From the NCBI GenBank assembly GCA_965153355.1, contig OZ231126.1, positions 109,058,001 to 109,122,000 of the forward strand: a stretch of 64,000 nt of DNA. Direction: 5' to 3'. The DNA is from Flaccisagitta enflata. Taxonomy: Eukaryota > Chaetognatha > Sagittoidea > Aphragmophora. Below, in pieces: positions 31,596-43,225 of the stretch; position 1 is the stretch's first letter; each line of letters starts with the position of its first letter. The notes beneath the pieces were generated by a model. It saw nothing but the letters and a program-made list of their open reading frames with translations, was not told the origin of the DNA and made no database searches. Position numbers and translations under genes: made by a program.

Positions 31596-33518
31596 ATGTC
31601 GACCGCCAACAACAACGCCAACACCGACGCGACGTCAATGCCGCCACCTTCGCTGCCCAATCAACGCAGGAAGGCCTTTCGACCAATCGACTGCGTGTCT
31701 GTCGTCTCCGACTCGTCCGTCTATGCGGGCGCAATGGACCCCGTGGCCACGACGCTTCGCGGATTACGAAAGACGCTATGCAACAGGCGTAACGCCTACA
31801 TGTCGGCGTTGAAAACCGCCGACACCCTTAACGATGACGATATTTTGGACTTTTACCAGGATATGGACGGCCTTCGAAACGAGGTGTGGTTAGCGGCGTG
31901 GCGACTGGTCAACACGACAAAGACTTACGCACATGCAGAATCGACTAAAAACCCCGACAAAGCGGCGTCATTGTTGTCGACGGCCGAAAGCTCATTGACG
32001 GAAGTACGGAAACTGTGGGACGCATCATGCTTCCACGACAAAAATACTTTTGCGTCGCATCTGTTCCTGCCGACCTACATTGACATCCACGACGAGTCAC
32101 CAGAGACTGGAGCAAAACGCGCTCTCGAGATGACGATGGGGTCGTCGATGCAATTCGTCCAATCCCTTTCAAGACGACGCAAATCGACGCCAAACGTGAC
32201 CGGCGACGATGAAGACGCGGGAGAGGACGACTTGCCCGTTGGCACGGAAGCAGCGAATCTCGCTGCAGCGGAGCAACAACACAACGCGCCGCCCCATACG
32301 CCAGGCGTGATAGAAGACGCCGAAGAAATACGCATAAACTTTGAACCTCCGACGCCGGCGAAATCACGTTTCTTGTTGGCCAGAGACGATGAAGACGATG
32401 ACGCCAGCGACGCGATGGAAACGTCATGGCCGGACGCTGACGCCGACCTCCCTCCAGGCGCCGTCGGCGGCGCCCCTCCCACACAAGATCTTCTCAACAT
32501 GCTACAACAGTCAATTACTGACGGCGACAGAGACGCTCAAGGTGACGCGATGGTGCAAGTTGCCAAACGTCTCATCAACGATGTTAACCAAGTTCGACGC
32601 TCGGTGGCGAGAGAAGCACGCGCAAACACGAGATTCCGTCTCAGCTCACACTCTGTATCTCAACAACGGGAAGAGAACGCCCGGCAGATGACGGCAAACA
32701 TCGCATTAAACGCAGCCGTTACTGCCCGGACAGACGTGATCACGGCCGGAATTGACGAGAGGAAAAGAAGGGAGGAGGAGGAGAGGAAGAAGAAGGAGAA
32801 GGAGGAGGAGGAGGAAAGACAACACATCCACGCTGAAGAAGTGAGAAGGAAGGCAGAAGAGACAAGAAAGGAGCAGGAGGAGAAAAGGAGGACAAACTTG
32901 AAGAACAAGATGGCACAGGAGAAAAGAGAGAAAGAGGAGAAAGAAGAAAAGAAAAGGAAAGAAGCGGAGAGGAAAGCAGAGGAGATGAGAAGGAAGGCGG
33001 TGGCCAAAAGAGACGCGGAAGAAAGGGAGAAGATGGAGGAGAAGAAAAGACGCGAGGAAAAGAAAAACGAGGAGGAGAAGAAAAGGAAAGAGGAGGAGGA
33101 GAGGAAGAAGAGAGAAGCGCAAAAGAAAAGTCAGCAAAAACAACTACCATCCAAGACGCCACCCCCAGCCGCACGTGAACATCCTCTCCACGAGCAATTG
33201 CGCACGAGACAGGATGCAGCGGAGCAAGAAAAGAACGCGATGGATCACGCGGACGCAATGGCAAGAGTCCAACAACTGATCAGCGATCTCAACCTGGAGG
33301 ATAGCGTCGTTTTGCAGACACGTGTTCCGCCGCGCAAATCGATGCCGCCATCACCAAGCTCACCCGTCATCGTCCGCCAAATCGCGGGTGATCCTCCAGC
33401 TCCGCAAGCATCCCGCAATACACGCGGGAGTCAACGTCCCCTGGTTGACGACATCTTCAACGACGAAGGGTTCAAGCGCGTCGAGGAAGACGCCGCCCCC
33501 AACGCCGTCGCCTCCTAG
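31596..33518 (+). CDS. gag: BEL/Pao Gag, N-terminal part with long Lys/Glu/Arg coiled coil
   Basis: From the ATG at 31,596 about 640 residues remain open. The N-terminal 170 residues are helical. A proline/acid-rich linker follows, then a 130-residue charged coiled coil (32,755-33,130; REEEERKKKEKEEEEER-type) and a proline-rich segment. The frame stops at 33,518. The next +1 frame carries straight on with conserved Gag sequence from about 33,490, so a one-base indel, probably in the C run near 33,494-33,499, split one gag. N-terminal layout parallels the minus-strand BEL gag at 46,508. Gag would form the cytoplasmic retrotransposon particle. Confidence 0.75.
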   Translation: MSTANNNANTDATSMPPPSLPNQRRKAFRPIDCVSVVSDSSVYAGAMDPVATTLRGLRKTLCNRRNAYMSALKTADTLNDDDILDFYQDMDGLRNEVWLAAWRLVNTTKTYAHAESTKNPDKAASLLSTAESSLTEVRKLWDASCFHDKNTFASHLFLPTYIDIHDESPETGAKRALEMTMGSSMQFVQSLSRRRKSTPNVTGDDEDAGEDDLPVGTEAANLAAAEQQHNAPPHTPGVIEDAEEIRINFEPPTPAKSRFLLARDDEDDDASDAMETSWPDADADLPPGAVGGAPPTQDLLNMLQQSITDGDRDAQGDAMVQVAKRLINDVNQVRRSVAREARANTRFRLSSHSVSQQREENARQMTANIALNAAVTARTDVITAGIDERKRREEEERKKKEKEEEEERQHIHAEEVRRKAEETRKEQEEKRRTNLKNKMAQEKREKEEKEEKKRKEAERKAEEMRRKAVAKRDAEEREKMEEKKRREEKKNEEEKKRKEEEERKKREAQKKSQQKQLPSKTPPPAAREHPLHEQLRTRQDAAEQEKNAMDHADAMARVQQLISDLNLEDSVVLQTRVPPRKSMPPSPSSPVIVRQIAGDPPAPQASRNTRGSQRPLVDDIFNDEGFKRVEEDAAPNAVAS

Positions 33519-34530
33519 ATATCAAAGACGTCAAACCGGAAGTGACTCCGCGCGAAACGGCCTCGCGCATTCGCAGTCATTCGCCGAGAGGATGAACGCG
33601 GTTTCTTTCATCGACAACCCTATTGCCTACGACGCCCGCGTCAGACCAAAGGACGTGGGATTGAGAGAAATGCGCGCAGCACGCCCAAGAGAAGCGTATG
33701 GATACCTCGAGCCAATTGACTACATCATTGCCAAATCCAAATTTGAAAATGCCGCCTCCAACATTGAGCTAGACGAAATTGACAAAGTGACTGAATTGGC
33801 CAACGTCTTCGCAAATCCAGCGAAGGAAATCATCGACGGTCAACAACTCATCATCAAGGCGCACAATATGCGCCGCGTCTACAGCACCTTGTGGAAACGC
33901 CTGGACGAGATGTTCAACACGAGCGTCAATCCATTCCAATCGGCCGTTGACAGCATCTGCAGGAAAGGAAAGGTTCCAGAAAATGACATGAAAGCCCATC
34001 AAGCGTTGATTGGCACGTTGTACAAACTGGAAAGCGTCGCAGAATTGCTGAATGCAACTGGGGAGTGCGATCGCGACGTCCACATCCGCCGCATCATCAA
34101 CGCGAGGGTGCCACACATCTCGACGGACTATTGGAAAGCAAGCGCTCGTGAACAAGCTCGCCACGGCACGGCTTACGGTTTCCAAGAACTCATCGGGGAG
34201 GTGAAGCATTGGGTATCGTACAACAACCTCAAAGAACCGACACGCATGGCGCCGAAACCGACAAAGGTTGCAGCGACGGCAGTTGGTCCGGCGACCTTCA
34301 AGGAACAGCTCGTCAACTCACCGCCAAAGCAACAACCCAACGACATCTGCAATATTTGTGGAGGTCGCCACAACTCCCATTTGTGTCATGTTTTGGAAGC
34401 CATCCCATCAGCAGAGGATCATGTGAAGAAGTTGGCCGAGAAACGTCTATGCTTCCACTGTTTCTGCCCAAACCATTCAGCGCGGGACTGCAAAGACAAG
34501 CAGTTTAGAATATGCCATTTTAGCCTTTAG
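33490..34530 (+). CDS. gag: BEL/Pao Gag, C-terminal part with DUF1759-like domain and zinc knuckles
   Basis: Continuation of gag after the frameshift. YIIAKSKFENAASNIELDEI to NPAKEIIDG corresponds to the DUF1759-like Gag region, and two Cys/His knuckles follow: CNICGGRHNSHLCHVLEA and RLCFHCFCPNHSARDCKD. The equivalent pair in the minus-strand element is at 42,749-43,225. Coding ends by fusion to unrelated sequence about eight codons after the second knuckle, so the stop at 34,530 is not the native one. Confidence 0.75.
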   Translation, partial: TPPPTPSPPRYQRRQTGSDSARNGLAHSQSFAERMNAVSFIDNPIAYDARVRPKDVGLREMRAARPREAYGYLEPIDYIIAKSKFENAASNIELDEIDKVTELANVFANPAKEIIDGQQLIIKAHNMRRVYSTLWKRLDEMFNTSVNPFQSAVDSICRKGKVPENDMKAHQALIGTLYKLESVAELLNATGECDRDVHIRRIINARVPHISTDYWKASAREQARHGTAYGFQELIGEVKHWVSYNNLKEPTRMAPKPTKVAATAVGPATFKEQLVNSPPKQQPNDICNICGGRHNSHLCHVLEAIPSAEDHVKKLAEKRLCFHCFCPNHSARDCKDKQFRICHFSL

Positions 34531-35060
34531 GCCCGTAAGCCCTCATGATGACCAATCCCCTTCTTATTTCCATTTCCAACTACGTAAGCAAACCACATTT
34601 AAAGACAACCGCAAAATCCCTTTTATGAGGGTTATAAAAGAGATCTCAATTTGGGTGCGGTATTACACTGTATAACCAAAGATGAGATCGCTTTTATCAT
34701 TCATTGCAGGTAATAATATTTGTCTAATATTTGCCTAATATTTGCCTAATATTTGTCTAATATTTGTCTAATATTTGTCGCCCTTTGTCTATCCTTGTCT
34801 GTCTTGATAAGATTACACTGTATAACCAAAGATGAGATCGCTTTTATCATTCATTGCAGATAAAAGCCACTTTCCTTAACTTGGTGGACAACGGAGTGAA
34901 GTTCAAACGTCGACGACCACTGCGGGACACGCAAGGGTAGGAGCACCGCGCCGTTTCACGAGGATTCGACGGGTGCCGCCCTTTATCAAACCATTAACAA
35001 CGGCTATCGCCGAAGCAGAAAAATCGTGGATGTTTGCGATTTTTTATCATCAGATTCAAG
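34531..35060 (+). other. LTR end and leader of a Ty3-like element (tentative)
   Basis: Contains a 46-48 bp direct repeat (ATTACACTGTATAACCAAAG onward) at about 34,664-34,710 and 34,813-34,860, separated by a TAATATTTGTC tandem array. A TTGGTGGACAACGG sequence at about 34,882 could be a primer-binding site. Assignment as LTR is inference because no second LTR is present. Confidence 0.4.
34714..34785. repeat. 11-12-bp tandem repeat (TAATATTTGTC)
   Basis: About six units of (CC)TAATATTTG(T/C)C between the two copies of the 46-48 bp direct repeat. Confidence 0.9.
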
Positions 35061-35849
35061 ATGTCGGAACAGCAGACGATAAGTACAAACCAACTTTTGG
35101 AGGAGATAGCTGACCTATCAGCTCGACTAAATCAGATAAGACCTGGCATTGGGGCCCTTGTTTACTGCCCCAGGTGTTGGAAACCCCCCTACATGCATAA
35201 AGGGGGCACCATTAAGGGGTGTAAGTCAAAAGAAAAATGGCCAGTGGATCAGTTTACCAATGATCTTTTAAGACAACGTAACAACTTAATAGCAGTCATA
35301 AAATCATCAAAAACAGAGGCTAAGCAAACAGAAGCGATAGATGTTTTGCAAACTACAGTTGAGAAACAAGCACAAACAATCGAGTCATATCAAGAAAGAT
35401 TGAAAAGTTTACAGGATACGAAAGAGGTTATCTTGCACCTTTTGAAAAACCTGAATGAGGCCTATTTGGGCTATATGACGGGTGGGGAAATAAATGAGAT
35501 GAAAAGGATCTTCTCAGAAGTGGACGATTTGCTAGTATCATTCAATACAGATCCAAAATCATCGAGCGAGGGTGAAGATGATGATGAGGGTGATGAAGAA
35601 CCCAGTTGGGATCACTGTGGTGATAGAACTCAAATAAGATGGCCTACATCTAATGCATTACCCGAAGCGGTTGGCGCCGCTTTATTTCCATCAACAGAAG
35701 GGTCAACATTCATTTCGAACTATGGCGAGGCTGGAGCAACGCAAAACGCCACAGGAGCGGATAAAAGCGGCCAAAAACGAGTAAACTTCACCTTTCCCCC
35801 CGTCAAAAGCTGTCATCTGGAGCATCCGATCAATCATCTGCAGCATTGA
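35061..35849 (+). CDS. First ORF of Ty3-like element: coiled-coil Gag N-terminus
   Basis: From the ATG at 35,061 (MSEQQTISTN) 262 residues remain open. A CPRCWKPPYMHKGGTIKGC segment near residue 38 could bind metal. A coiled coil at about residues 85-140 follows, then an acidic patch (SSEGEDDDEGDEE). Its TGA at 35,847-35,849 overlaps the next frame, which continues with similar composition. The two are probably one Gag joined by a -1 shift or split by an indel. Confidence 0.6.
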   Translation: MSEQQTISTNQLLEEIADLSARLNQIRPGIGALVYCPRCWKPPYMHKGGTIKGCKSKEKWPVDQFTNDLLRQRNNLIAVIKSSKTEAKQTEAIDVLQTTVEKQAQTIESYQERLKSLQDTKEVILHLLKNLNEAYLGYMTGGEINEMKRIFSEVDDLLVSFNTDPKSSSEGEDDDEGDEEPSWDHCGDRTQIRWPTSNALPEAVGAALFPSTEGSTFISNYGEAGATQNATGADKSGQKRVNFTFPPVKSCHLEHPINHLQH

Positions 35850-37429
35850 ATTTAGCATCTGGAGCATCAGGTCAAACATCTGCGGACTCAAATCAGAATC
35901 ATCGGATAACAGGTGGAATTCTAAAACCATCATCGCCCACTAGGTCAGTTCATATGGTGCAAAATCTACCAGCCAGTACACATTCGCTTATTCTGCCTGC
36001 CCCTGCCCCTGCCCCAGCCCCAGGCGCATCGTACGCCCAGCCGGCAGGCCCCCCCCCACCACCAGCCCCTCAGTATCCGGGTTTGTTTGAGAAGCCAGGG
36101 GTCGTCCTCATTTTTATGACTGGTGGGACCCTGTGTGGCGGGGAGGCTGATGGGGATAAAGTTGTACGGGCAGCCAAGCTCATTAAAACGGACTTCCGCG
36201 AACATATGGACGCACTTGCATATTTGGAGCAGAGAAGGAAATTTGTGGACCAGCTATCGTGTTACTTTGGGAGCGAGCACATGTACACGCTATGCGGAAT
36301 ATTCTCACTCAGTGCACACGTCTTTTACAAAACATTTTCCCCAATTTTCAAACATGAGTCCAGATTCACTAGTTTTATGTCGTTTATCTACGAATTCGAG
36401 CATTCCTTGTTTCCCTCACTTGACTCAATTGCTTTAGGGAGGTTACACAACAGAGTAAAACAAAAGAATGAAAGTGTGGGAGACTATTTTACTGATTTCG
36501 CGGATTCAATATTTGTAATTGGTCGAAACAAGGAAGACTACCAACAACAATTCTTGTCAGGATTGGCGAATAAGAGCACACAATACACTGTGTCAAATAC
36601 TATATACCCAGAGGGCACGCGCACGCTCAGAAAATTGGCAGATCACGCGCGTCATGTGGAAGCCCAAGTGAAGCTTAACAGGGCATTTAGAGGCACAGAT
36701 GACAACAGCAATGAAACGAGAAATATTTCTACCCTAAACAACACAGGTGGTCGAGGCAACAGTTCGTCGACAACACAGAGAGGACGGGGCTTCGACGCGC
36801 AAAGAGGAAGAGGAGCAGCGGCGCCGAGAGGAAACAGCGCGCCGGGAGGAAGAGGAGGAGGAGGAGCAAATGGTTACGTCGGCAGGGGTAACTGGGCTGG
36901 TTATGGGCCCGCAAAAGGGCAGAGTTTGCCGCGGGGAGATTACAGCGGTAATAGCGCGCGCGGAGGCTACGCCGGAAGTGGCGCACGTGGAAGTTACGTC
37001 GGAAATGGCGCGCGAGGTGGTAACGCCGGAAATAGCGCGCGCGGAGGCGCCAACGCGTCGTCAGGAACGTCGGGGACGCAATTCCGAGGTCAAGGACGCA
37101 ATCAGTCGTCTTGGAGGGCGCAAGTCAGTGAAGTTGGAGCATCCATCTCATCAGCCTCGACATCAGACATGAATTCGTCGGGTATGTTCCTGCAAATGAA
37201 AATGCAAAGAATGGATTTAATAGGCTGTGCGGCCTGTTTGAGCAAATCTCACACGTTTGATGGAACATATTTCCAGTGTAGAAGATATTGTCCGGGCTGT
37301 GGAGTGAATTTGAAAGATGGTGGACATATTGCAATTGAATGTGAACAAGGTCCGAGGGATAAATATGAGGTGGTGAAGCAAGCAAGGGAAGCAGATGAGC
37401 AAGGAAATCAAGATCGCTCACAGGCATGA
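35850..37429 (+). CDS. gag: Ty3-like Gag with retrotransposon-gag domain and RGG-like Gly/Arg region
   Basis: Follows the previous ORF in the -1 frame with no ATG at its head. A Pro/Ala-rich stretch leads to a retrotransposon Gag capsid domain (LGRLHNRVKQKNESVGDYFT to FLSGLANKS, residues about 210-250). A 120-residue Gly/Arg/Asn/Ser tract follows (GGRGNSS, GARGSYVGNGARGG repeats) where a zinc knuckle is often found. The C-terminus has CAACLSKSH, then CPGCGVNLKDGGHIAIEC, a possible metal site. Gly/Arg-rich Gag tails bind RNA. Protease, RT and integrase are missing downstream. Confidence 0.7.
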
Positions 37430-37522
37430 CAATTAAAGGCAGGGCCAGAAGAGAGGGATGACAGATGCATTGGTGATAGATTACATTGTTTATCAGTTTC
37501 TGACACTCCTAATGATTATGAA

Positions 37523-37864
37523 TTGAGGGTAAACTCGGAAGGGAATATTATGAATGAGGAAGGTGACAGCGTGATTAGAAGGGGTGATGATTTAGATGAG
37601 AGAAGAAAGGAAGGTGACAAAAGGATTAATGAGCAGTCATTAAATTGTGCGAATGTGGAAAAGAATCAAACGGAGGAGGAGAAAAATGTCAGTTCAACCA
37701 GATTTTTGAAAGGGAGTAAATTTTATGTGAGTTGTAAAATCAATTATATCATGATTCAAGAATTTTACGGTTTGTTGCCGACAAAAGTGTTAAGACGAGG
37801 CATTAACTCAAGGTCTAAATCAGAAACTTCCTTTTTACGGCAAAATAGTTTTGTTGACATTTGA
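37523..37864 (+). pseudogene. Truncated pol start of the Ty3-like element
   Basis: A short frame whose segment FLKGSKFYVSCKINYIMIQ resembles the first strand of a retroviral-type aspartic protease. It is cut off before any D-T/S-G active site. The element's right end is probably here. Confidence 0.4.
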
Positions 37865-37869
37865 GATCG

Positions 37870-38249
37870 AAATCGAAAATGACTGTCAGTCTTGATAGAT
37901 GATGATTTACGTGCACATCGTGGGAATTTTCTAATTTTGTAATGGACGATATTACTTTACCGTACTTTCCCCTTACCGACCAACTTTGATTGGCATAGGT
38001 CATTGTAGAAAACCACATAAATCCGGCCAAAACACACCATAATTAAAACATGTACTGACTCACGTGGTTGAGCTCCAAATGGCACTTTGACTTAATTTGA
38101 TTAGCACAACTGTTTTACATTTGAGTTTTTTTTTTTCTACAATTGATCGATAGACACAGACTGACTGATGTACCAACAGACTGTAACGTAGAAACTAGAC
38201 AGAAAAAGAAAAATAACATTTATCTCTATCTTTATCAAATGAAACTGTA
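37870..38249. other. No gene recognised
   Basis: Flank of the truncated element. Nothing further seen. Confidence 0.5.
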
Positions 38250-38356
38250 CTTTTAGTTGTGGACACGCGACTCTACACCCTGCCCTGTCGGTCGGTCGGT
38301 CGGTCGGTAGGTTACCAATAAAGGCGGCTCTCGCTGGCTGGAAAAAAGTCGTAAAT
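38250..38356 (+). mobile_element. R1 dispersed repeat, 3'-truncated
   Basis: CTTTTAGTTGTGGACACGCG start, CTCTACACCCTGCCCTGTCG and five GGTC tetranucleotides, then unrelated sequence. Confidence 0.8.
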
Positions 38357-38499
38357 GTGAGTCTTTTTTTTTTTATTGCATCTTCTTCTGTGTGCATCTC
38401 ATGATGTCCGGTTGACTGCCTTCTGTTTTTGTCATTCAATCTGTCTCTCTGCGTCTCTTTTTTGTCTTTGAATGTGTGCATGTGTGCCTGCGTGTGTGT

Positions 38500-38781
<282 letters not shown>

Positions 38782-38868
38782 TTTTTTTCTTAATCTATTT
38801 TATCAAAAAAAAAAAAAAAAAAAAAAAAGTTGTTAAAAAAAAAAAAACCAAAAAAAAAAAACAACCCT

Positions 38869-39753
38869 ATAAATTCGCCCCAGTTTCAGCTGGCACTGTC
38901 AGCGTCTATCTGACTGTGACTTGTGGTGAAAGAAAGTTGGCCGATTGGAAAATAGGAAGGCGATCGTCTCGTTTATTCCATAAAAATTTCAACAACTGAA
39001 GAGGGAAAAATGAAAGGAAAGTGGTTAATTTTGATCAGCAAACGCAAAAGATAACATGAAATCGAGACAGGACACAATAAAGGACAGAAACAGCACATGA
39101 CAACATGTTCATCTTCTTCAGAGCCCATGCACCTGATAATACCTGCCCCTGCCCCGGCCTATCCCATTAGATTCATCCATATCATCCCATAGTAAGCTGA
39201 TCGGGCAGCGAAAAAACCATACTAAAATCCGGCGATAAAAATGCAAAAGGGCAAAAGACAAAAATAACAGACCGGAAAACAAGATAAAAACAACGTTAAT
39301 AAAAGCAAAGACGCGTCTATAAAACTTACTTTTAGGCCCACTTTCGTTGGTTTCAGCCCACAGTCTGTCGAAGTCAAACTAACGTTAATTGTCCGTTCAT
39401 AAGTTCATCTGCAATAAAAAGATGAGAGATTATTGAAATTAGCAAATTCCAAGGGCACATTCAATCAATCAGAAAAATCAATCATCACTTTAGGAAGCAA
39501 TGCCGCAAATAAATAAAATCAATCAATCCAAAAATTGGATATCTGAAAGACGAGTTACGTATGTATGCCTACGTAATAAAAACAAATGGCACAAAATACA
39601 AAGCAACCATAGTTTACCCATCTAGCGTTCAATATAAAAAATGGCGAGCCAAAACACACCGGCATTGAATGATAGAAAAGAGAAAAGCCAAAAGCACGCA
39701 AAAGAACAAAAAGCACACATACTTAATAAACGGACGGACATACATTTCTAACA
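38869..39753 (-). repeat. BEL/Pao 3' LTR
   Basis: About 885 bp, near-identical over its length to 46,564-47,487 with scattered small indels. On the minus strand it begins TGTTAGAAATGTATG. It lacks the last ~10 bp of the right copy. Flanking ACCCT (38,864-38,868) matches the ACCCC after the right LTR at four of five positions, as expected for an aged 5-bp target duplication. Confidence 0.9.
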
Positions 39754-40770
39754 TTCTGCCCCATTTTTGGAATTTCAAATTTCAAAATCTGACATCTAGT
39801 TTCCAGTCGGGAAACCCTACTAAAACCGATACTACCTTCCTTAAAAATTTACATAGATACAGCCCGCCCCTCCCCCGTCCACCGCCTCTACATCCCCACC
39901 CTAACTATCAACAGATCGGCGGTGCACGAAAGATGATTCCCGTCGGAAAGGATCCACCATCAGCAAAACGATCACGATGCGTGGATAGAGGCAGGCGGCG
40001 ACGAGAGGTTGAGGCACCCGTTCTGAAAAAGGTTAAGGGGAAGGGGAAAAGGAACCTTGGAGCACTCCAAGCCTGGGATTTGACTTGAGAGTGGAAAATA
40101 ATGAGTAGGGGCATACTACTAAAATATGTCATACGAAAGTATTCGTAATAATGACTAAAAAGACCATGTCTAAAACAAACACAACAAATGTACATGTTCC
40201 AAAGAACCAAACACAACAAGACAAAATTAAATAAATTACTAACTATATATAAAAACGAATCTGTCAAGTAAAGAAAAAAGTAGCAAGCATGTGGCGACCA
40301 CATCTGCTTCTCCATCACAGAGGCGAGCGGGTCATTCCGTTCCAACATCTAAATCGACGTGGGCGAACGGCGATGAATGATGTCGTCAACGGCGACCGCA
40401 TCGAAAGGCGCAGGTGGGCCGGATGCTGGCGGGACATCTTGACTCCGGCGCTTCAAGATGTGGGCTGACTTCGGAGATGGAACAACGTCGTCATGGAAGC
40501 TTTGAAATGTTCGTTACTTGACAACTGATAAGACGGATTTTCACAATGTATGTATATGTGAAGCGAATGAATCAGTGTTTTTGATGTGTTAATGAAATGG
40601 ATAACATAATTGACAAGAGGACAGATGAAAGCATGGATAATCAGAACCAAATATGAATAATAACAACTCTTTGTAAATATAACAAGTCAGAGTTTCAATC
40701 ACTCATATCTATAGTTACTAATGGACAGGCCCATGCGCCTTTTTCTCTCTCTCTCAAAACTTAGCGTTTT
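39754..40770. other. BEL/Pao 3' untranslated region between integrase and LTR
   Basis: Non-coding, with two short unsupported frames. No polypurine tract could be fixed with confidence. Confidence 0.5.
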
Positions 40771-41769
40771 TTATGAATCCAATCCCAGCCGCAGAAGCTT
40801 TATGCGGTCTTTCGTCGCGATCTTTTCATCTTGGCGTCGAGAAAAAGCCCTCCGGACATGGGCTGATGATCCCTCGACACCCATGACGCGTCCTAAACTC
40901 CAATTGTGACGAGGCAGCGTTTCGTCCATGACGACGACCATGTTGTCGACCGCAAAGTCTCTCTCGGATCTCGACCATTTGCTTCGCGCGTGAAGAAGCG
41001 ACAAATATTCGACCCTCCACGATTTCCAAAACGCATCCACACGCGATTGCGCACGCCTCCATTGAATCTTCGCTGAGTCGGCGTCAGAGTTGACGCCTTG
41101 TTGCGCCAGATCCAGAGAGGCGTTGCCAGATGTTGATGGATTGAGGACATGATTCGGTGTGAGGGCCTCATAATCATTTGAATCATCACTGAGCGCTGTC
41201 AGAGGACGACAGTTGAGAATTCCTTCAACATCGACGACAGCAGTGTTGAAGGCATCGACGTGAAGGATGGCGCCAATAGAGATGGAAGCAAAATGGCGCT
41301 TGAAGAGACCGATGACTAGATTAGTTCTACAGTCTAAAGTGAATCGGTTGATTCCTGGGCGCCTTGCTGCAAAGCGGATGATTGCATTTACCATCGCATC
41401 GGCTGACGTATCCAATCCGGTCTCTGTAAGAACAGGTGCAGGATTGATGCGATTTGATGGAAGATTAGCCATTCGCTGATTCGCGTTCTTTTTAAAGTTC
41501 TTCTGGCATCTAAAGCACGTGTTGACGACGCTCTTGACAGCCTGAAGACCTTCTGTAATCCACACAAATTGGCGTAATTGGCACAATGTATGCTTTGCAC
41601 CCGCGTGAAAATCATTATGATGATAATGGCGAATTAATGATTTCACATTCTCGTCTTTTGGCGGAAGGATGAAGGGAAATTTAGCGTCATGTGCGATGTC
41701 GGCATTCTCCAATCGGCTGCCGACGCGAAGGATGCCGTCGTCATCGACGAAAGGGTTCAACTTTAGCAC
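40771..41769 (-). pseudogene. BEL/Pao integrase remnant
   Basis: A 332-residue frame in pol order. Conserved segments are GILRVGSRLENA, the zinc-binding HYHHNDFHAGAKHTLCQLRQ with CFRCQKNFKK, a LDCRTNLVIG remnant of the second-Asp core motif, VDVEGILNCRPLT, and a C-terminal DUF5641-like FWKSWRVEYLSLLHARSKW to HNWSLGRVMGVEG. The core between TETGLD and TSADAMVNA has lost the stretch that holds the first catalytic Asp, and the block normally preceding the catalytic Glu is also missing. The enzyme would be inactive. Confidence 0.8.
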
Positions 41770-41850
41770 CTCCTTATTCTTGATGATAAAGTCACGATGG
41801 CTTCCTGGCTTAAGAGTTTTCTAACTCAATTGTTAAAGCGTCGAATAATG

Positions 41851-42441
41851 TTACGCTGCGTCTTGACGGCTGTTTTGCACCTCCTCCAAGACGTCTTGCG
41901 TTACTTCCGGTTTAGGAAGAGGATTCTTTGCTGCAATTGGGCAAAAGTATGTCTTTTCCTCTAACATTTTGCACGCTCTGATGTTTTCAAGGGAATCGCC
42001 CATCTCCTCTTGCGAGACGATTGGTGATGCAAAGTCATGGTAGAAGATGCGGTCAATGTTGCTGTTGAAGACGCGATTGTCGAGGATGCGATCGATGCTG
42101 TCGTTGAGGATGCGATCATCCGTTGCGATGGCGTTGATCGACGCAAAATCTCGCCCCCTCTTCCCCGTTTTTCCACACACAGTCCAACCGAACAAGCATC
42201 TGAAGCAAGTCAAGGATCCTGAAGGCCCCCGGCGGATTTCTTGAGCGACGGCGGCGTCCGCATGCGCCGCTCCGATGATCATCATCACACCGCCTTCTGC
42301 TTCTGGAAACTTTATTTCTCCGATGTGAGGCTGGTCGGATAGGTCGCGGAGAAAAGGAGGAATATCGCGTTCACTCGTTAACAAATCACCCACCAACGCG
42401 TCGTTGATGTCGACGACATATTCCTCGTCGACCGATTGCAT
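41851..42441 (-). pseudogene. BEL/Pao protease-to-RT junction remnant
   Basis: DINDALVGDLLTSERDIPPF to IGAAHADAAVAQEIRRGPSG and FGWTVCGK matches the C-terminal part of the BEL aspartic protease (the GLDxx and GWxVxG segments). Sequence after about 42,200 is low-complexity IDRILDN/ILNDS repeats and ends before RT. The active-site region upstream (42,450-42,750) is out of frame. Confidence 0.65.
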
Positions 42442-42748
42442 GGTGAATGATGCGATGAAACGATCCTCAACAACATGACTTCCACAGTAATCACCGTCAT
42501 TTGCACTGTTTTTGTTGGAATCAGAAGACTGCGAATAACACTGGTACTGATTACGTGCGATCAGCGCCTGAGTCGATCATAGCGTATATCGTCCTCTGCT
42601 GAAGAATTGTTTATAATAGTCACTGGAACAATCGGACGGACAACGTCGTCGAATGAAGAGACGGACCGCGACGTTGCCGTCGCCGCCAGTCATGCCGTGG
42701 CGTTAGGAGAGATTACTTCCGTTGGATCGGCTGCCTCGTGGAGTCGGG

Positions 42749-43225
42749 CTAATTTGGTGCTGCTGCAGCCGCATCCTCTGACTTTTTGAAGGGAGCCAGC
42801 GGTACTTTATTTCCCTGCTTATTTTCTCCTTTCTTCTCTTCCTTTTCTTCTTTCTTGTAGGTGCGCCCGTGGAGAATCGTTGCGTGCCGCTTCTTGCAGA
42901 TCTGGCAAGTTGGTCTGTTCGCGCACCCTTTGGCGTTGTGTCCTGGCGCGAGGCAGTGGAAGCAAAGACGTCGAGACATGATCTTCTGAACTCTCGCGTC
43001 CACCTCCAACTCTAACAACTGATGACACTCTTCCGTTTGATGCATTCCACTGCAGACGTTGCAGCGGTCCGTCGACTGCACTTTTTGCTTGCCATTGGTC
43101 AAGGCATCCTCATATGATGATGGCGCCTCTTTTTCTGTCGTTGCGATTGCTGCCACTGATGCTGTTTTGCAGCTTGCGCCTTTGTTGCGCTGAATCACCG
43201 CCCATGTCTCAATCATACGAACCAA
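42749..43225 (-). pseudogene. BEL/Pao Gag C-terminus with three Cys/His motifs
   Basis: CNVCSGMHQTEECHQLLELE, RLCFHCLAPGHNAKGCANR and CQICKKRHATILH are the zinc knuckles characteristic of BEL Gag. A K/E-rich tail follows. Separated by frameshifts from the rest of gag. Confidence 0.8.

Larger units (their letters stand above)
31439..34530 (+). mobile_element. BEL/Pao retrotransposon, 3'-truncated after gag
   Basis: Leader plus gag only. Similarity to the element family ends near 34,508, just after the second zinc knuckle, where Ty3-like sequence begins. Protease, RT, integrase and 3' LTR are absent. Confidence 0.8.
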
